A stretch of DNA of 57,318 nucleotides. It comes from Catenaria anguillulae PL171. Lineage: Eukaryota > Blastocladiomycota > Blastocladiomycetes > Blastocladiales > Catenariaceae. Positions 32,640 through 45,323 of the stretch are shown piece by piece. The notes below the pieces were generated by a model. It saw only the letters and a list, made by a program, of their open reading frames with translations. It had not been told where the DNA came from and did no database searches. Both the position numbers and the translations under genes were made by a program. The stretch covers positions 1 through 57,318 of the forward strand of contig MCFL01000155.1 in assembly GCA_002102555.1 (NCBI GenBank), given 5' to 3'. Each line of letters begins with the position of its first letter. Within the stretch, counting starts at the first letter, position 1.

Positions 32640-33108
32640 GGCCATTGAGAGTCGGGTTTGATGCTTGTTGTCATGTTCTGATTGTTTGTGCTCTTCTTGT
32701 CCACTTGTTTTCATTCTTCTCTCCATTCGTACTTGTAGTAGCCCTATTGATTTATTGTGAAATACAGACCATTTTCTTCAGTCCTTTACAATCGCATCAT
32801 GCATGAGCAATGGACCCTGCCTTGGTCAATCTCAACACGTAAACGGATCCGAATCAGACCAATAATGTTGTATTTAAAACAATGACATTCTTTCCAATAC
32901 CAGAATTTTGATATGTATGTACACAAACGGATCAACCGCCCGACATGATAAACTATGGGCTGTAGCGAAACGAGAAATCGAACGGCCGGCAAAAACAAAC
33001 ATACACACAAGAACGCCAAATTCCAAGAATCTGTCGGTGTTATTCACCTGGCTGCACTGCCTAAGACCCCAATTGTCCAGAAGTTGCTTCCAAACCGTTC
33101 GCCTTCAC
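32640..33108. other. Intergenic between IDH1 and the HERP-like gene (converging 3' ends)
   Basis: About 470 bases, AT-richer than the genes, as expected for 3' UTRs and terminators of two converging genes. No gene was recognised. Confidence 0.5.
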
Positions 33109-34902
33109 TTACCTCGCTGGCGCCGCTGCCCCGGCCTCCTGCTCCTCAAACGCATCCATGGCCCGTAAATGCTCGGCCGCCGTGGTGGCTGGATCCAACG
33201 GATGCGATCCGGGCACCATGGACACGAAAAACGACGCAATGACGGCGGCCGCGCCGGACCCTCGGACGCCGGGCGTTTCGGGTGCTTGCTGCCCTGCTTG
33301 TCCTTGCTCCTGTCCTCCTTGCTCAACAGGCACGGCCCGGGGTGCATCCGGCGTCGGGACAGCGGCCGCGGAACTGCTCACGAGCCAGGCGGCCGCACGC
33401 CGCCACATGCCCGCTACGTCCACAATGCCCGCGGATGCGAGCATGCCGAGGACCATGAGCATGTCGACATAGGGCTGCAGGGCCGGGGTGGCCGACCGGC
33501 CAAACAGTTGCCGCACAAATGTCCATTTCATGATGGCCAAGATCACGTTGCGTGTCACGTGGCGCGCGTGCACGAGCGGGTCGAGGGGAGCCGCGTTGGG
33601 GCGGCCTGGGGCGGGTGGAGGTGGGGGTACAAGCGAGTGGGTGGCAAGGATAAACAGGCGGGCAAGGAGCGAGCGTTGCGGTTGGATATCTTGGGGTGCG
33701 TTTACGGTTGGAGTAACGATGGGAGCGTCACCGGGAGCTGCGCGGTGGCGCAGCGTCGCCTCTTGGTTAGCAGTTGCGGGATGGGCTGAAGCGCTGGTGG
33801 AGGCGGCGATGTCGACAGCTTCGCGAGCAGCAAGGATGGCTTGGAGCTGCGTGGTATAGTATTGGCGGTAGTAGTCGTTGTAATACTCGTGCCATTGAGC
33901 AATCATCGGGTTTGTGTATGGTGACTCGACTGCAGTGGACTCTGCGGTGGAGACGGTGGACGGGACGGCAGTTTGGGTTGCAGGAGCGGTATCGAGAGTC
34001 GGTTGTGGTGGCGCCTGTGCAGCGGTTGGCTGCTGCCGTTGCGAAAGCGGAACTTCACCTGGGGAACGAGCTGATGATGGAAGAAAGACGGCTGGGATAG
34101 ACGCATTTGTAGCTGGCCCGGCTGATGCAGCCAATGAGGATGCGCCCAAGGATGCCGGGGTCGACGTAAACCGTGGGCGAGGCAGCGCCGCCGACGCGCC
34201 AGCCGGCGCAACAGACGAAAAGGAAGCGGACGACGACGATGCAGCGCCTGTGGGCGATCCGCTAGCAGAACCACTGTTTGATAGCCAACTTGACGAGGAC
34301 GGTACAGATGACGAAACGGCCACGTTCGAACCAGGTTGAGGTGCAAAAAGGACCGTGTTGGTCGCAAATGCGTCGGACAAGCGCGACGAAAACGACATGG
34401 ATGGTGAAGACGCTGTGGACGATGACGATCGCAGCGAGCTCGAGGGTGTCGCGGGACGAATCAACGCATGCACAGTCAAGACAATTGGTTCATCTTGGTC
34501 AATTTCGGTTGTTGAAAACTCGGAAATGTCGGGGAGAAACCTTGCAAATGCCTCACCCAGAGGCTCATCGTCGGTGAGCACGCGGCCCGAGAAGACGAGA
34601 GAGACGGAATCCGGGTTTGACGGGACCAGAGAGCGCGAACATGCTTGGTCGACGCGCGCAGCAATGGCGCGCTTGAGATGGGCGACGGTTGCATAAGGGT
34701 GCACGCGATACATTGGCTTGCCGGTCGGAGACGCGAGTGGAGACAGAACTGAGAGTGAAGCTGCCAGATGGACCGAGCCGTTGGTGGCGGCTTGGGTCGG
34801 GCCGGAACTGGCATTGTCGACGATTATGGGCGACGAGAATGATGGCGACAAGACCCGGATGCAGAGGTTGGGTGCATTGGGATTGGCTGTAAGGGAGGCC
34901 AT
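33109..34902 (-). CDS. HERP/Usa1-like ubiquitin-domain ER membrane protein
   Basis: 597 residues, single exon from the first good ATG (34902). Residues ~15-150 form a ubiquitin-like region (CIRVLSPSF, YRVHPYATVAHLKRAI, SVSLVFSGRVLTDDEPL) expanded by loops. A long Ser/Ala-rich disordered linker follows. Then WHEYYNDYYRQYYTTQLQA occurs, as in HERPUD proteins, which have MY/QYMQLQA-like repeats before their membrane hairpin. Two hydrophobic stretches (VTRNVILAIMKWTFVRQLF and VDMLMVLGMLASAGIVDVAGM) suggest a hairpin in the ER membrane. A third weaker one is near the end. HERP and Usa1 scaffold the Hrd1 ubiquitin ligase in ERAD. The order of parts fits, but sequence likeness outside the ubiquitin-like and Tyr-rich blocks is low. 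Confidence 0.6.
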   Translation of the reverse strand: MASLTANPNAPNLCIRVLSPSFSSPIIVDNASSGPTQAATNGSVHLAASLSVLSPLASPTGKPMYRVHPYATVAHLKRAIAARVDQACSRSLVPSNPDSVSLVFSGRVLTDDEPLGEAFARFLPDISEFSTTEIDQDEPIVLTVHALIRPATPSSSLRSSSSTASSPSMSFSSRLSDAFATNTVLFAPQPGSNVAVSSSVPSSSSWLSNSGSASGSPTGAASSSSASFSSVAPAGASAALPRPRFTSTPASLGASSLAASAGPATNASIPAVFLPSSARSPGEVPLSQRQQPTAAQAPPQPTLDTAPATQTAVPSTVSTAESTAVESPYTNPMIAQWHEYYNDYYRQYYTTQLQAILAAREAVDIAASTSASAHPATANQEATLRHRAAPGDAPIVTPTVNAPQDIQPQRSLLARLFILATHSLVPPPPPAPGRPNAAPLDPLVHARHVTRNVILAIMKWTFVRQLFGRSATPALQPYVDMLMVLGMLASAGIVDVAGMWRRAAAWLVSSSAAAVPTPDAPRAVPVEQGGQEQGQAGQQAPETPGVRGSGAAAVIASFFVSMVPGSHPLDPATTAAEHLRAMDAFEEQEAGAAAPAR

Positions 34903-35381
34903 GATTTGAATAGTGTTGGGTGGTACAGCGTCGGTGTGGCTGAGCGTTTGAGCGTTGAGGACGGACAACTTGGACGAGGAAATGATATACGCTTGTCTGC
35001 GTCAAGTGCATCGAGTTGCTTATGCTTTTGCGTTGAGTGGGAGCAACAACGGCAATATAGTAGAGGATTGCACTCTTTATGTAAACAATTTGTATTCCGG
35101 GTCATTCACTCCAAATGCTGCAGGTCATCATGCCACGCTGTCACTCGACCTGGTCACGGGACTCAAACCATTCACGTCACGTCACTTCACGCCACATCCT
35201 CATCATCGCGTTTCGTCTGGTTGCCTGCAGACAAATAATGACAAATGTCGACGAAAGAGGAAAGAGAGGATCATCGCACGGCCAAAGCCGGTCAGCAGGA
35301 AAGCTGCCTTGTAAATATTTCTACCCACGGTAACACATGCATTGCACCCATTCTATGTAGTATCTGCCACATCCTCCATCA
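34903..35381. other. Intergenic between the HERP-like gene and the GPCR
   Basis: About 480 bases. Upstream region of the HERP-like gene and 3' flank of the GPCR, both on the minus strand. No gene was recognised. Confidence 0.5.
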
Positions 35382-38300
35382 TTATGGCATCGTATCTCCC
35401 AAGTCATCCGGCGACGATGCCGTCTTGATCACGCGCACAGGAGGATACATGGCCGACGACCCCATCGCTAGACTTGGTCGTTTGGACCCCATGGACGGTC
35501 CTTGTGTACTGTTGGCCCCGTTAAATGACTTGAGCGTCAGCGGGGCGGTAGTCGAGGATGCTCCGAATGTTGCCACTGCGCTGCCGCCGCCAACAACGGA
35601 TTGCTTGCAGTACTTGCAGCGAATCATGGCTGAGCTCGCGCCGGATGACCCTTCGCTATTGCCGCTGCTGTTGGAAACGTTGGAGACAATCACCGTCTCA
35701 ATCGTGGATTTCGATTTGCCAAAAAACACGGCCTGCATCTTGGGCACGAAAAACGTGAGTTGAACGGCCAAGGTTGTTAGCGACGTCAAGGTGGCCGCAA
35801 TGATGAACTGCACGAGCGGCTGTTGCAGCAACAAAACCACGGTTCCCACAATCAGGAGCGTCAGGGCAATCATGTACGTGACTATGGCAATGTAAAATCC
35901 TTCGTTGAACTCGACCTGAACAGCGCGGGTCTAAGGAGGCAAGAACACTTATCAGTGAAATTGAACTATGAAAAATAACGTGAGCAACGAACCTTGTAAG
36001 CGAGATACAGCCCAACCAGCGTCAATGCAACAACCGGCATGGAGCACAGGACTACCCAGTTTGCATTCATGGCGCTCAAAATCCACACCGTTCCCGCAAT
36101 GCTGACCGAAAGTGTCGGCGTAGCGTCAAACACAAACCACAAGCCGCTCAGTAGCATTTGCGTAGCAAAAACGAGAGCGACAAAGCCGTAATACTTGACC
36201 ATCTTCCGAGTCATGATCTTGCGTGCCTTGAAGATGGAATGCACAATGTAAATTTTCGTCACAAGGGCTGAAAACATGAGCGAGTATCCGCCACCCAGCA
36301 GGAATGCCGTCTGCATAATGGCACTGCGCTGTCCTGAATCCCACATGCTGCCGATCAGGCCAACATGTGCCAGGAGCGCACCAAAGATGATGACAAGGCA
36401 AAATGGTGGGTTCGCAGCCTTGATCGCACGGTGTGCTCGGAACTTGACGACGAAAACAAGCAGCGAGATTGCCGCTGCAATACCGACAATGTTGATGACG
36501 GCAATTGGCCATTTGGCTCCCGCGTCAATCTGCCCCACGGGCGGCGGTGGCGGATCCGGGTTGGCAAAGGAAACAAGAAGGCCACTTCCCGCACGTGTCG
36601 TGATTCCGCTCACAGCAATCACAGCTGTGACAGGCGGTGGGTTGCATCGTTTCCAAACGCTTGCACCTACTCGATACTCGCAAGCTCCAGGTGTCGCGGA
36701 TTGATTAAAAGCAACAAGCGCGTGCGAATGCAATCCACCAGGAAGAGGCCCGTATGCGGCATTATCCCACCGCATCTCATCCAAGCGCCAAACCCACGTC
36801 GAATTGAGAACACCTTCAGCCGAAAGCCCTCCCGTAAAGAGGACACGCCTATCGTCAACCGAAACAGCATCCATACGCTCAGCCGCAGGCGGCGGACCAG
36901 ACACGAGTGTGCTTGGCCGTTCTAGGCGCCAAGTATCGGTTGGAATGTCGTAAAGGTACAGGTTGTTGGTGTACTCAGAGGACGCCAGCACACCTCCATA
37001 CAAGGCGAGAACTGTAGAATTGACTGCCACTAGGGTTGCATGCTGGAGTGCCGGGGGAGGAGATGACACTCGCCCCGAATTGGAGTTTGCTGACAGTTGG
37101 GTCCATTTCTGTGTAGCAAAATCGAGTCGCCAGAAATCATTTTGAACGACCGCTGTGCCGGTAATTCCCCCGAAAATGTACAACGCCCGACCAACGGCTA
37201 CGCGGGCCATATTTGTACGTGCAGCGGGTTGTGCATCTGTTGACGCAAACACGACTTGAATCCATTGCATCGAATCCATCGAATAGGTCCAGACGTCTCG
37301 CAGAACAGACGCTGACAATGTGTTGCTTCCTCCCGTGCTCAAAGAACTTGGCGGTTCGGTTTGCCCACCAAACATAAAGATGCGGCTCGTCTCGTTATCA
37401 AATCCCATGGCATGAAACATTCGCCCAAGCGGCCGCGAGGAGGAGGACGCGTCGGGGACTCGGGACCAAGAGTAACGATCGAAATCAAGTATCATGACAT
37501 GCTGTGGAAACTCTCCGAGTTGGTTTTGGCCACCCCATGCCAAAATGCGGTTGTTTCCAATCGGGACAGCGGCAAGGCCTTGAACATTGGGAGGCGCAGA
37601 AAGCCGTTGGCCAAACGGAGGCAAGTCATACCAGGTCTTGTTGGCAGGTGCCGAGAGCGGCTGAAGGTCACCAGTACTGGAGAACACACCCGTGGATATG
37701 GTTCGCCTTTGCAAGGACGAGCGGATCAGATTGACAATGCTTGCACGGGAAGCATAGGTCGTCGTCCCACAAGTATCTGCCCCATTTTGCCGCAGGGAAA
37801 CAGTGACGAGAGCACTGAAGTTCTTTTGCGGAGTTGAAACGAGATCAGCCAATCCAACCCCACCCAAAGACACGTCTAGGTTGAGATTGAATCCTCCACG
37901 TTCGCCTCGCTTGATGTTGTCAATGGCGATCCTGACGGCTGTATCGGCACGTTTCATGGCTGAGGATAACAGCCGGTCCACTTCGCTGCGGTTGCGAAAG
38001 GTGGTTTGTGATTCGTCCGAATCGACCCCAATGGCCCATGCTCCTTGTCCAGCCGCGTGCAAGATGGTTCCACTGCCCAGGCCACCGGCTGCTCCAAAAA
38101 CGACATCAACGCCTGCTGCAAGCATGGGAGTCACGGTTTGGACCCCCAATGTGACATTACTGAAGCTTGGGACAAACTCGGCAAACGTTTCGCAGGTTGG
38201 ACACACGGCAACAAGACCCGAATGATAGCCATTCACGAAGCGCTTGACTGGCGGCGACGGGGTCCCTGCGATGACTGCCACCCGACGAGATGACGTAAAG

Positions 38301-38918
38301 ATGCCTGCCAGCACTCCAGCAAGAAATCCCGATTGATCTTCGGCAAAGACAATGCCGATTGTGTTTTTGCTCGAGTTTGGCACGACTGTAGCGTCAATGA
38401 CGACGAAGGACTTTGTCGGGTATTTGGGACTCAAAGCCGTTACAGGTCCTGCAGCGGAAAAGAAGCCGCCGATGTACACATCGTCGTCGGCTGAACGAAA
38501 GAGTGTGAAAATAGATCGTAAAAGACACGTGAAGCAAGAATCGCCAATGTACTGGTTCCAACTACTGAATCCCACGCGGCGATAGCATTTGAAGCGTTGG
38601 CAAATGGCAAGATAATGGTGTTCCGGCAGCGAACCAATCCTTGGGCTTCTAGTTCTGTACAGCCGCGCCAGGCCAGTCCTGCAAACGGGCTAACATTGGC
38701 TGTGAAGAATGTGCAAACATGATGAGCGCATCGAGAATGGAACCTCAGTGACCAAAGACAATGTAGAATGTGGATAACGGACGGTCTGCGTTAGTGATGA
38801 CGTTGACCTTGAGCTGTTGCCCATGAGATTCTATGGCAACGTTGAGGCAAACGAGAGCGGCAAGGGCAGCAGCAACAACCGCCCTCCTGATCAACGGTTT
38901 GGCAAGGCCCTGAATCAT
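35382..38918 (-). CDS. Class C GPCR with BMP/PnrA-like and Kelch ectodomain
   Basis: Four exons (38753-38918, 38553-38699, 35993-38490, 35382-35930) join in frame to 1119 residues. A signal peptide (~1-34) precedes a periplasmic-binding fold of the bacterial BMP/PnrA nucleoside-binding type (~35-340: YPTKSFVVIDATV, DQSGFLAGVLAG, PPVKRFVNGYHSGL, VVFGAAGGLGSG, AIGVDSDE). Next come about five Kelch repeats (~400-690: ILAWGGQ, RIFMFGGQ, ALYIFGG, VLALYGG, RVLFTGG). A Cys-containing linker leads to seven helices (~766-1010), the last ending FFVPKMQAVFF, the class C F-x-PK motif. The tail has a CKYCKQ pair. Class C receptors signal through G proteins. Dictyostelium Grl receptors also carry BMP-like ectodomains. 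The inserted Kelch propeller is the odd part. The ligand is unknown; a nucleoside or similar small molecule is plausible. Confidence 0.88.
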
Positions 38919-39492
38919 GTCGCTTGCCTCACTTGGCGAGGTCTGGGTCTAAACGCACAAAAACCTGTCAATTGCCGCAAGTGTTTAGGTTGATGGTGGC
39001 TGCCACTTTGGTGATACTTTCTTTCCTGATGCGAATCGAGCACATGGCCGTAGACGAACAGGGAAACTGCAAGCAATTTGCTTTCAGATGCATGCACATG
39101 TTGAACTGCGGACATTTCCCTGCTTGAACGGGCGTACACACTGCGACCGTACAAGGGTGCTCGCGCACGTGTTCCACGGCAATTCGCTTGTCACCTCTTG
39201 GCCCAAGAGACGACGAGGAACAGGTCCGAATCCACACTCATTGGACGACAGGAGCTAAAGTGCAAACCTCTGTCCACCGACCGAAACGTTCCCCCACAGG
39301 TAAATGAAACAAAGTCGAACCAGGATTTCAGCGTGCATAAAAGTTCTGCATTCCAAGTCGTGCAAAAACAGTAAACAGTGAAAATGAGGACTATGACACA
39401 ATTGAAAGCGATGAAGTATGTACAACAAACAGAGTGCTCGACCAGCCGGGGATACTGCCTTGGCCTACCCTGTCTGCATCAACAGAATGTCC
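38919..39492. other. Intergenic between the GPCR and NTE1
   Basis: About 570 bases holding the GPCR promoter and the NTE1 3' flank. Short open frames only, with no recognisable domain. Confidence 0.5.
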
Positions 39493-42400
39493 CTAAATGG
39501 AGTTTCGCCTCGCCCTCGTTACCACCCCGCCGCTCGGCCCCGCATTCTTGTTGACAAACAATTGCAGCACGCCCGACTTTTCCCATTCACGGACAATCTG
39601 CTTGCCGTATTCGTAACCAACACGGTAAATCTGCTCAAAGTTGCCAAACTCGAAGCTCCCATAATGCGCAACGGGTGGGCGAAGATAAAAGCAGCCCGGC
39701 AATTGCTTGGCTTCTTCAAGTTGGCGGATGCACGAGACATAGGCGAGCTTGGATTGGATGTCGGCAAGCGTCGGGATGGCCTTGCCTTTGCGGAATGGGT
39801 TCCAGCGGTTGAGCATGACGGCAAAACCAGAGAGACTGTCGTCAATGTAAACCTTGGACGTGTCGTCGTCGGAGGCAACTGTTCAAAACAACTCTGATTG
39901 TCAGCCGTGACCTGGAATCGGTCGAAACAAACCCAGGGAGCGTACCGTCCACCATGATGACCAAGTCGGCGCCCAAACCCTTCATGATGTCACCGGGCAG
40001 GTTGTTGAGATACCCACCATCAACAAGCAGAATGCCATTGTCCGACAGCGGCGGCAGGAACCCCGACAATGACATGGACGCGCGCACGTATCGCCACAGG
40101 TATCCCGTTTGGTGTACCTCCATGCGTGAGTCGACAATGTTGGTCGTAATGGCAAAGTAGCTGAGCCAAAGGTCTTCGATCTGGATGTCGCCAAATGCTT
40201 TCCACACGCCGCGGTTGCTACACGTGGTTCATGAACCGTCAGCAAATCGGCCCAGATAGCCGACGTTGGAGTTTGTGAGATGAGAAACCAAACGCACAAT
40301 TGGTGCCCAGTCAAGTACGACGTGACCGGATACGTCAAATCCAATACGGTTCGCCACACCGAGGCCATCCTCCCCGAAAACGCTTTGAGCCGGCCCAGCA
40401 CACTGACATGGTCCACATCCCTCGCATACAGCCCGCCTACCATGGACCCAATCGACGTCCCGCCGACCATGTCAATCGGCACGCCGGCTTCTTCCAGCGC
40501 GCGAATGACACCCAAGTGAGAAATGCCTCGTGCGCCACCTCCACCAAGCACTAGCCCAATGGACCGACCGCACAGCCTCCGCGCCAAGCGCGCGAAATCC
40601 GACCGCGGGCCAATTATGCCACCCAAGTGATGCGCATCACCCGAATGAGCGCCGTGCCGGCCACGACGTAGCTTGATGAGCAGCGGCGTCGTGTACTGCG
40701 AATAGTAGTGCCTAAGTGTGCCCTTGAGATGATCCAGCGCACCAGACAGCGTCAGGTCCTCGACCATGGGCCCGCCACCATAAGTGCCCTTGCGCGTTCG
40801 AGACGGGACAAGCTTGGCGCTGCTCGTCATGGACCGGTTGGGTCCAGGCTTGGTTGAAGACATGGAAGAGGACCACGAGGACGCAGAGGCAGCCTCACCG
40901 CCGAGCATGGCCGTCGACGACAAGTCCATGGGCATGGCGACATGATGGTGCCCGTGGATCCAAAGCCGGTTGCTCAACCACTTGCGGGTCAATCCATGTT
41001 CACACGAACGTGTAGGGTGCAACAACACAAGTTCCTTGCGTGCCGTCGTCTTGACGCCCAACATGTAGCGCTCGTACTCACCAACAACGGGATCCTGGTT
41101 TGCGACCGCAACAAGCAAAATACAGTCGGCCTGCCGGATGCACCGCTGCGTCCATGGACTCGTGACACCTCCGTCGGCGACATAGAGCACAATCCGATGA
41201 CGCGTCTCCTGCTCGGCCAACCACGACATGAGCTTGAGCTTGCCCATCCTCGTAAATGCGTGCTTGCCAAGGACCGACAAGACGGATGCCTGCGTGAGCA
41301 ACAAGGCCGACTCGCCAAGCGTGTGTACGAGTGCGGCGTGCAGCTTGTCGGCAAACTCGACCACAGGCACAGCGGCATGTACAGGCAGCACCGCCACGGT
41401 CCGCAGGTTTGCATTGTTCTTGCCCAAATCGGCCGCACTTGCCCCACCCACGCTTCCGTTCCCGCCACCCATTGGCAAACCAGGCACACGTGCCGCCACC
41501 CCAGCTCCTAGGGTCTGCTTCTGCGACCGACCCGCAATGATCCTCGCCATGGCCAAGGTGATCTCGGGATGGCGCAACGCGAGCGCCTCAAACAAGGTGT
41601 GTGGCATTTGAGCTAGCTCCGTATCGCGAATCGCGTGCGTTGTGTGCGGCCTTGGCGTGCCCATGAGCACATCTTGCTCGCCAACCGATTCGCCTTGGCC
41701 GTGCTCCGAAACCACATCAAAGGCGCCATTGGCTTGTTCTTGAATGGCACGGAGGCGGCCGTTGAGGACCATGTATATGGAGTCGGACGGATCTTTTTGC
41801 CGGTACAGAACATGGCCGGCGTTTACCTGCATCCATTCAAGCGCGAAATCGATGCTGTCGAGCACGAACGCAACAGTGAGATACATGCCCATAGGTAAAT
41901 GATAACGGAAACACACGTACTGCAGGACGAGAGGACTCAGCACACTCACCAACCGATGCGCCAGCGTCAAGATCACTGCTGGTTGTCGATCCACCAAACG
42001 ATCAATAGCATGCTTGGGCATGAATCCCACACACAGGTCTGTCCTGGCCTCGAGCTTCAAAAACGACGCATGTCCCGTCAATGCAGGCATGTAGCCAGCC
42101 AATCCACCGGGACGCACAAAGTACTGATGCGCAGGTGCAGGGGCTTTTGTCGACGACGGCATGGCCGCGATCGGCTCCTGCCCGTGCATGTGTGGGGAAT
42201 GTTGGTGCTGCTGCTGCTGCTGTTGTTGTTGTTGTTGCGCCGCAGCCAGCATCGGGCCAGGCGCGCCGCCCCTAGCGCTTGCACCTGCTCCGCCTGCAGT
42301 GGCGTTGGCAGGCGGCGTCGAAATCGCCAGCAGGCCATCAATCACGTAAAACAACCCATCCACAGGCTGACCTGGCTTGACGAGCGGCGTGCCTTTGCGA

Positions 42401-45323
42401 TAAAAGCGGATTTCAACATCGTTGGTATCCACCTCGGACACTGCAGACGTGGCAGATGCCGATGACGAAATGCTTGGGTGGGAGCCAACGGGACTCGCAC
42501 CATACGATGACGCCATACTCATGAGCGGCCATCCCGACGTGGCTCGCGACCTGAGTGCCGGTGACATTGCCGATGTTGGCGGAATGGCATGCGGAACGTG
42601 CGCAGAAATGCTTGCTGTTCCGCTCTCATCCACCTCCGCACACAACACGGCCGCGGCCGCATCCCTCAACCCAATCGCGTGCAAGATGCTTGCAAACACG
42701 GACCTGCGCAGATGCATCTCCTCGTCCGGATCGTCAAATGCTCGCGTGTCCCCACCCATGTTGACGGCGCCCACGCCACCCGCAGTTGAGATATGCCCAT
42801 GGCCGCTCTCTGTCGATGAAGCCATCAGCCCGCTGCTCGCCAAAGGTGAACCGCTGCCACTGATCTTGGCCATGACCGACATGCGACTGACGCCCGTCGG
42901 AATCCCTGTCAACGCGCGTGTCTTGCGCACCAATGGCGTGGTTGCTGCCGCAACCGCGGCCGCACGTGCAGCAGCTGAGGACGATGATGGGGCCGATGAG
43001 GTGAATGACGGACCCGCGATCACGGCCAGCGAAGCCGTGGGCGTGCCTGGCGGTCCCGTGTTTGGCGCCGACGAGGAAGACGCCATCTGGTCAGAGATGA
43101 TTGGCAGGTCTGCAACACTTGCGCGGCGAGACGCCGCGACGCCACCTCCGACAATGCCAAGCCCTAATGCCCCGGCGCCGGCGGGCGTCGGCAGTCCAGG
43201 CTCCTTTCCGCCACCTACCCCACCGCCTTGCTCGCCGCCGCCGTCTGCGCCACCGGTCCCACTTCGGACATGCCCGCGGTACACGGAATGCCCCATGTGA
43301 AACCTTCTCCTCAACCGCTCAAGCCCGCCCGGCCGAAACCCGTCTGCGCCAGCGCCCGCTGCCCCACCTCCCAAGCCGCCCGCGGCCGTCGCATATTCGT
43401 GCAACTGCTGATCAATTGCCAACACGGCCGCGGGCATGCCCAAATACTGCGCGAGCGCCGCACATGTGACGCGCTGGAACCGCGTCAGGATCACTTGCGC
43501 AATGTGTGCTGCGGCGTGCGGGTACTTGTCGAGCAGCTTGAGAAAGGCTTCGGCAGGTAGGACAAGCAGGGTCGTGTCGCGCGACGCGCGCGCTGTCATG
43601 CCCGTGTCGAGAATCGACGGCAACGACGGGTCTGATGGGGACGGGTGCGTCGGTAGGCGAGAGTGTGTGGAGCGCGCGTGCGAGTGGAACGAGCCGTTCG
43701 GAATGGATGATGATGACGAGGATAAGTGCGGCGGCGTGGCACCGAACGTCGAGTGGAATGAGGCAGAGGGATCGGCCGTCGATTGGCGCGAGCCAAGTGT
43801 GGGTCGATGGGCAGTGGAGGGGCGGCTGCCTCTTGACGGGCGCGGGCTGCCTGTGGCATTGTCAATGTGCGGAAACACGTGGCCATTGTCGCCCGATGAG
43901 CCAGACGCCGAAGATGGCGGTGACGAGTTGTTGTCTGGGACCACCATGTCACCACTGCCAGCGTGGACGAGGTCAAATGTCGGATCAGAGGATTCGGTCA
44001 TGACGGAATCTTCAGCCGAGTGGGCGTGTGGGGTTGGAGGCGTGTAATACGTGTGTGCAAGGGGATGCGGTCTCGAGGTGGCGTCGTGTGTCAGTGGCGA
44101 GTTTTCGACCGTGGTCGATCTGGATCGGTACATGGCTGGCTCTTGGTGCTGTGGGTGTTGGTGATGGCCCCCGGCGGCTGAAAATGAGGAGGATGAGGGC
44201 CATGGCGATGCGTCATCCGCTTGAGGTGGAAGGGGTGCGGCAACGACCTCGGGCTGCACATCATTTCCCAGTGTATGCGAAAACAGGGACAAAATGGAAA
44301 ACAAACTCGACACGGTCCCGCCCGCATGGACCTCGTTGAGCAATGTGTGGCCCGGTAAAGGCTCGTCCGGGTCGAGCGGCGGCGCATACATGGATGACGA
44401 CATGGGCGTTCCGATGCCACCACCAGGTGGTGCAAGGTGAGGTGGGTAGGATGCAGCCGAATTGGCCGATGCGCCCATCGAGTTGGTAAAGATGCATGAA
44501 TCGAGTGGGTGGTGCGACGAGTGGTCCGTGCCTGAATTGCGCACGTATACTTGGACACATCCGTCGACGACAATGTAAAAGTTGTTTTCTCCCGGGGAGT
44601 CGGCTGTGAAGAGCATGTCGCCAGCTGGTAGTTTACGAGTCTGCAATGTGACAAATGGCCATGGTGAGCGACACACAAGAGCAGGCATCACTGAAAAGCA
44701 TCCACAATGCGTCGTACCTGCAACCGCCTGGCCAACTCGTGAAACACGGGCGGCTCCATGAACCCAAACACGCGAATTGACTGCAAGAATGACCCCAAGA
44801 AATCCTCGGCGTAATTAAACCCGCTGGGTCCCCTCGTACCGGGTCCCTGATGATGGTCGTCTGCAACACCCGTCGCGTCCGGATGCAAGTCATAGCTGGC
44901 GCCCTGCGCCTTAAGCGGCGGTGCCGGTTGTGGCAAACGGGAGTATTTCGTGAGGTACACCCGATGTACAATCGCGTAGGTGAGCGCGGATCCGAGAATG
45001 AGCATGAGGACGACGCCACGGTAATCAAAAGTCAGGACGAGCGACCAGGAGAGGGCGCGCGACACGAGTGCCAGGGCGGTGGCCGGGACAGTCACGAGGA
45101 GAAACGAAACAACGTGGCCGACGACCGAGGATACGAGCGATTCGGCGGCGGCAATCGGATCAAAGTCCATGGTTGGAGCTTGGGCGGCAGCGGTTGTGTG
45201 AGCAGCGGTTGCGGCAGATTCCAAAAGGAATGCATCCGAGGAATCAAGGCTTGACGCCGCAGCACTTGCAGCGTGAGCCAGCGCTAGACTCAAGAACGTC
45301 GACATGCTTGTCGTCCGACCCAT
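39493..45323 (-). CDS. NTE1: Lysophospholipase NTE1 (neuropathy target esterase family)
   Basis: ER-membrane serine esterase that deacylates phosphatidylcholine and lyso-PC to glycerophosphocholine. Exons 44718-45323, 40298-44640, 39946-40217 and 39493-39878 give 1868 residues. Two N-terminal hydrophobic helices anchor it. Three cyclic-nucleotide-binding-like domains follow: the first starts [17 protein letters not shown] and is split by long Ser/Pro/His-rich inserts, the third holds [19 protein letters not shown]. The patatin domain has [11 protein letters not shown] (oxyanion), GGTSIGS (nucleophile Ser ~1598) and [12 protein letters not shown] (Asp ~1713), so the dyad is intact. The protein is longer than usual (fungal NTE1 is ~1500 residues) because of low-complexity inserts, including a Gln run at 42205-42238. 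The intron before NRGVWKAF splits a Phe codon. Confidence 0.93.

Noticed and set aside
31563-32726. Long minus-strand open frame (387 codons) opposite IDH1
   Set aside because: It is the antisense shadow of a GC-rich conserved gene and has no domain of its own.
42422-43300. Plus-strand open frame of 292 codons inside NTE1
   Set aside because: It lies opposite the low-complexity Ser/Pro-rich part of NTE1; composition explains the lack of stops.
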